A stretch of DNA of 64,000 bases from contig NZ_RHOQ01000001.1 in the NCBI RefSeq assembly GCF_003946605.1, forward strand, positions 310,001 to 374,000, given 5' to 3'. Numbering within the stretch: position 1 is the first letter of the stretch; each line of letters starts with the position of its first letter. This document shows positions 62,634-64,000 of this stretch, piece by piece. The DNA comes from Companilactobacillus baiquanensis (GTDB lineage Bacteria; Bacillota; Bacilli; Lactobacillales; Lactobacillaceae). The notes under the pieces were generated by a model. That model was given only the letters and a program-made list of their open reading frames with translations. It was not told the origin of the DNA and made no database searches. The translations under genes were made by a program, and so were the position numbers.

Positions 62634-63533
62634 CTATCTTGGAAAATATTTTTTATAGTCTTTTTGTAAGTGTTCCATAGTTACATGTGTATATATTTGA
62701 GTAGTTGATAGACTAGAATGACCTAACAACTCTTGAACCGTCCTAAGATCTGCCCCATGATCCAACATATGTGTAGCGAAGGTATGTCGTATCATATGGG
62801 GATGAATATCTGCAGTTAAACTAGTCTTTTTTATTACTTGATCAAGAACATACTCAATACCACGACTGGTTAATTCTTTACCTCTATTATTAACAAACAC
62901 AAAATCATGTTCCTGATGATATTTTGCCATAAGTTTAGCTCTACCATCATCAATATATTCTTTTAATGCATCTTGAGAATAACTTCCAAAAGGAACATAA
63001 CGATCTTTATCACCTTTACCATGAATTAAAACAATACCATTAGTAAAATCCAATTGACTTAATGTCAAATTTGAACATTCACTAACACGCATTCCCGTGG
63101 CATATAGTAACTCTAAAATTGCTGAATTACGCTGTGACAGCGGATCATCGCCTTTAACAGCTTCAAATAATTGCTGCATCTCTTTTTCATAAAAGAAATG
63201 TGGTAATTTTCTTCCTTTATGTCGTAATTGTACCAAATCAAACGGATTAGCAGATATATATTTATTCTTAACTAGGAAATTATAAAACGATCGCAAGGCA
63301 GAAATTCTCCTAGCAATCGTTTCGTCAGCGTAATCTTTCTCATCTAAATACGTCAAATAGGTTTCGACATCTACTCGATTAACTTCAGTGAATCCTTTAA
63401 ATCCACCATTAGAATCTAAAAAATTAACAAAGTTATTAATATCTTCTAAATATGATTCTTTAGTCTTCACAGAATAATGATGATTAATCAATAAATAATC
63501 AACAAATTGATCAACTAATTTTTGTTCTAACAT
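62634..63533 (-). CDS. xerC: Tyrosine recombinase XerC
   Basis: In this 299-residue protein all catalytic residues are visible: R149 (TGMRVSE), K173 (HGKGDKDR), H246 and R249 (HPHMIRHTFATH), H272 (LGHSS) and Y281 (TTQIYTHV). The N-terminal ~95 residues are the SAM-like core-binding domain. It resolves chromosome dimers at dif with its partner. Its ATG directly follows the topA stop (TAGATG), and the topA-xerC-hslV-hslU order is the standard Firmicute cluster. Confidence 0.95.
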   Translation of the reverse strand: MLEQKLVDQFVDYLLINHHYSVKTKESYLEDINNFVNFLDSNGGFKGFTEVNRVDVETYLTYLDEKDYADETIARRISALRSFYNFLVKNKYISANPFDLVQLRHKGRKLPHFFYEKEMQQLFEAVKGDDPLSQRNSAILELLYATGMRVSECSNLTLSQLDFTNGIVLIHGKGDKDRYVPFGSYSQDALKEYIDDGRAKLMAKYHQEHDFVFVNNRGKELTSRGIEYVLDQVIKKTSLTADIHPHMIRHTFATHMLDHGADLRTVQELLGHSSLSTTQIYTHVTMEHLQKDYKKYFPR

Positions 63534-64000
63534 CTATTTTTGAATATCCTCTTCATAATCGCCATTTGGACAGATTATTTGACGTCCGCCTTTGACTTTC
63601 TTTTCAACTAAGTAATGACCATCTTTAGGACAATCACGACCAATAGGTTTATCCCATGAAACAAAGTCACAATCTGGATATCTTGAACAACCATAGAAAA
63701 TACGATTCTTTTTAGACTTTCTTTCGATAACTTGGCCTTTTTTACATTTTGGACAAACGACACCAATTTCTTTAACGATCGGTTTTGTATTTCGACAATC
63801 TGGGAAACGTGAGCAAGCATAAAACTTACCATAACGTCCCATTTTGATAACCATTGGTGCACCACAGATATCACAATCCATACCTGCGGGTTCATCTTTA
63901 ATTTGAACCTTTTCTATCTTCGATTCTGCTGACTCAAGTTCTTTAGCGAATGGTTTATAGTAGCTATCGACAACTTTGACCCAGTTTTCTTTACCTTCTT
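63534..64000 (-). CDS. topA: DNA topoisomerase I, C-terminal part (5' end outside window)
   Basis: The frame is open to the window edge, so only the last ~155 residues are present. [20 protein letters not shown] is the end of the catalytic core. Two complete four-cysteine zinc ribbons follow (CDICGAPMV...CSRFPDC and CPKCKKGQV...CSRYPDC). A third unit has only two cysteines ([11 protein letters not shown]...[10 protein letters not shown]) and is probably a zinc-free remnant. Type IA topoisomerase relaxes negative supercoils; the active-site region is not visible here. Confidence 0.95.
   Translation of the reverse strand, partial: EGKENWVKVVDSYYKPFAKELESAESKIEKVQIKDEPAGMDCDICGAPMVIKMGRYGKFYACSRFPDCRNTKPIVKEIGVVCPKCKKGQVIERKSKKNRIFYGCSRYPDCDFVSWDKPIGRDCPKDGHYLVEKKVKGGRQIICPNGDYEEDIQK

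Noticed and set aside
62634..63533. XerC as a mobile-element integrase
   Set aside because: It lies in the conserved topA-xerC-hslV-hslU housekeeping cluster.

Overview
The window is a piece of chromosome from a low-GC Firmicute, most likely a member of the Lactobacillaceae. The sequence signs are a mevalonate block (mvk, mvaD, mvaK2, type-2 fni), RexAB in the cluster-free AddAB form, ponA-recU-ypsA-gpsB-rnpB gene order, SLAP/MucBP-type surface proteins, strong AAGGAG ribosome sites and many TTG starts. The genus is less certain: Companilactobacillus or a close relative is my guess, from general gene style only. I see no prophage, IS element, tRNA, rRNA operon or CRISPR array. Genes are densely packed and many overlap their neighbour by 1-20 bases.

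Layout. 1-5.2 kb: end of a MucBP-repeat surface protein, a tautomerase, a DUF2075 ATPase, TetR and Rgg-type regulators, a small protein and signal peptidase I. 5.3-9.6 kb: an acyltransferase apparently starting at AUU, a methyltransferase-like protein, a membrane protein with permease-like topology and an RsmF-type rRNA methyltransferase. 9.6-13.6 kb: mevalonate-to-isopentenyl genes. 13.7-25.5 kb: rexB-rexA, dinG, tseB/ypmB, dnaD, nth. 25.6-31.6 kb: ponA and recU facing away from ypsA-gpsB-rnpB-rlmL. 31.6-36.7 kb: corA, lplA, RNase H-like, ebsA, fhs, lspA. 36.7-41.7 kb: rluD, pyrR and a strongly degenerated carbamoyl-phosphate synthase pair. 41.7-47.8 kb: rqcH, degV, a CAP/SLAP surface protein, recQ. 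47.8-51.1 kb: HAD phosphatase and ogt facing adaA, a recombinase-like protein and a LOG-family protein. 51.4-54.4 kb: glcU-type transporter, Mn pyrophosphatase, LysR regulator. 54.5-64 kb: parC-parE, plsY, an aldose-epimerase-like gene, hslU-hslV-xerC-topA.

The most unusual locus is pyrR-carA-carB at 37.6-41.7 kb. The CarA homologue has lost its catalytic cysteine and histidine. The CarB homologue is about 270 residues short, has no glycine-rich ATP loop in its N-terminal grasp domain and no recognisable second ATP-grasp domain. Both frames are nevertheless open, overlapping and equipped with good ribosome sites, next to an intact PyrR and behind a leader that ends in a terminator. A non-catalytic CPSase-like complex linked to pyrimidine sensing is the best candidate here for an undescribed system.

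Other points: an endonuclease III that keeps only one of four Fe-S cysteines, alongside RexB and DinG proteins without cluster cysteines; a consensus LexA box upstream of parEC; cre-like sites at glcU and lplA; a catalytically dead tyrosine-recombinase-like gene coupled to adaA; and a GpsB with a long Asn/Met/Gln tail.
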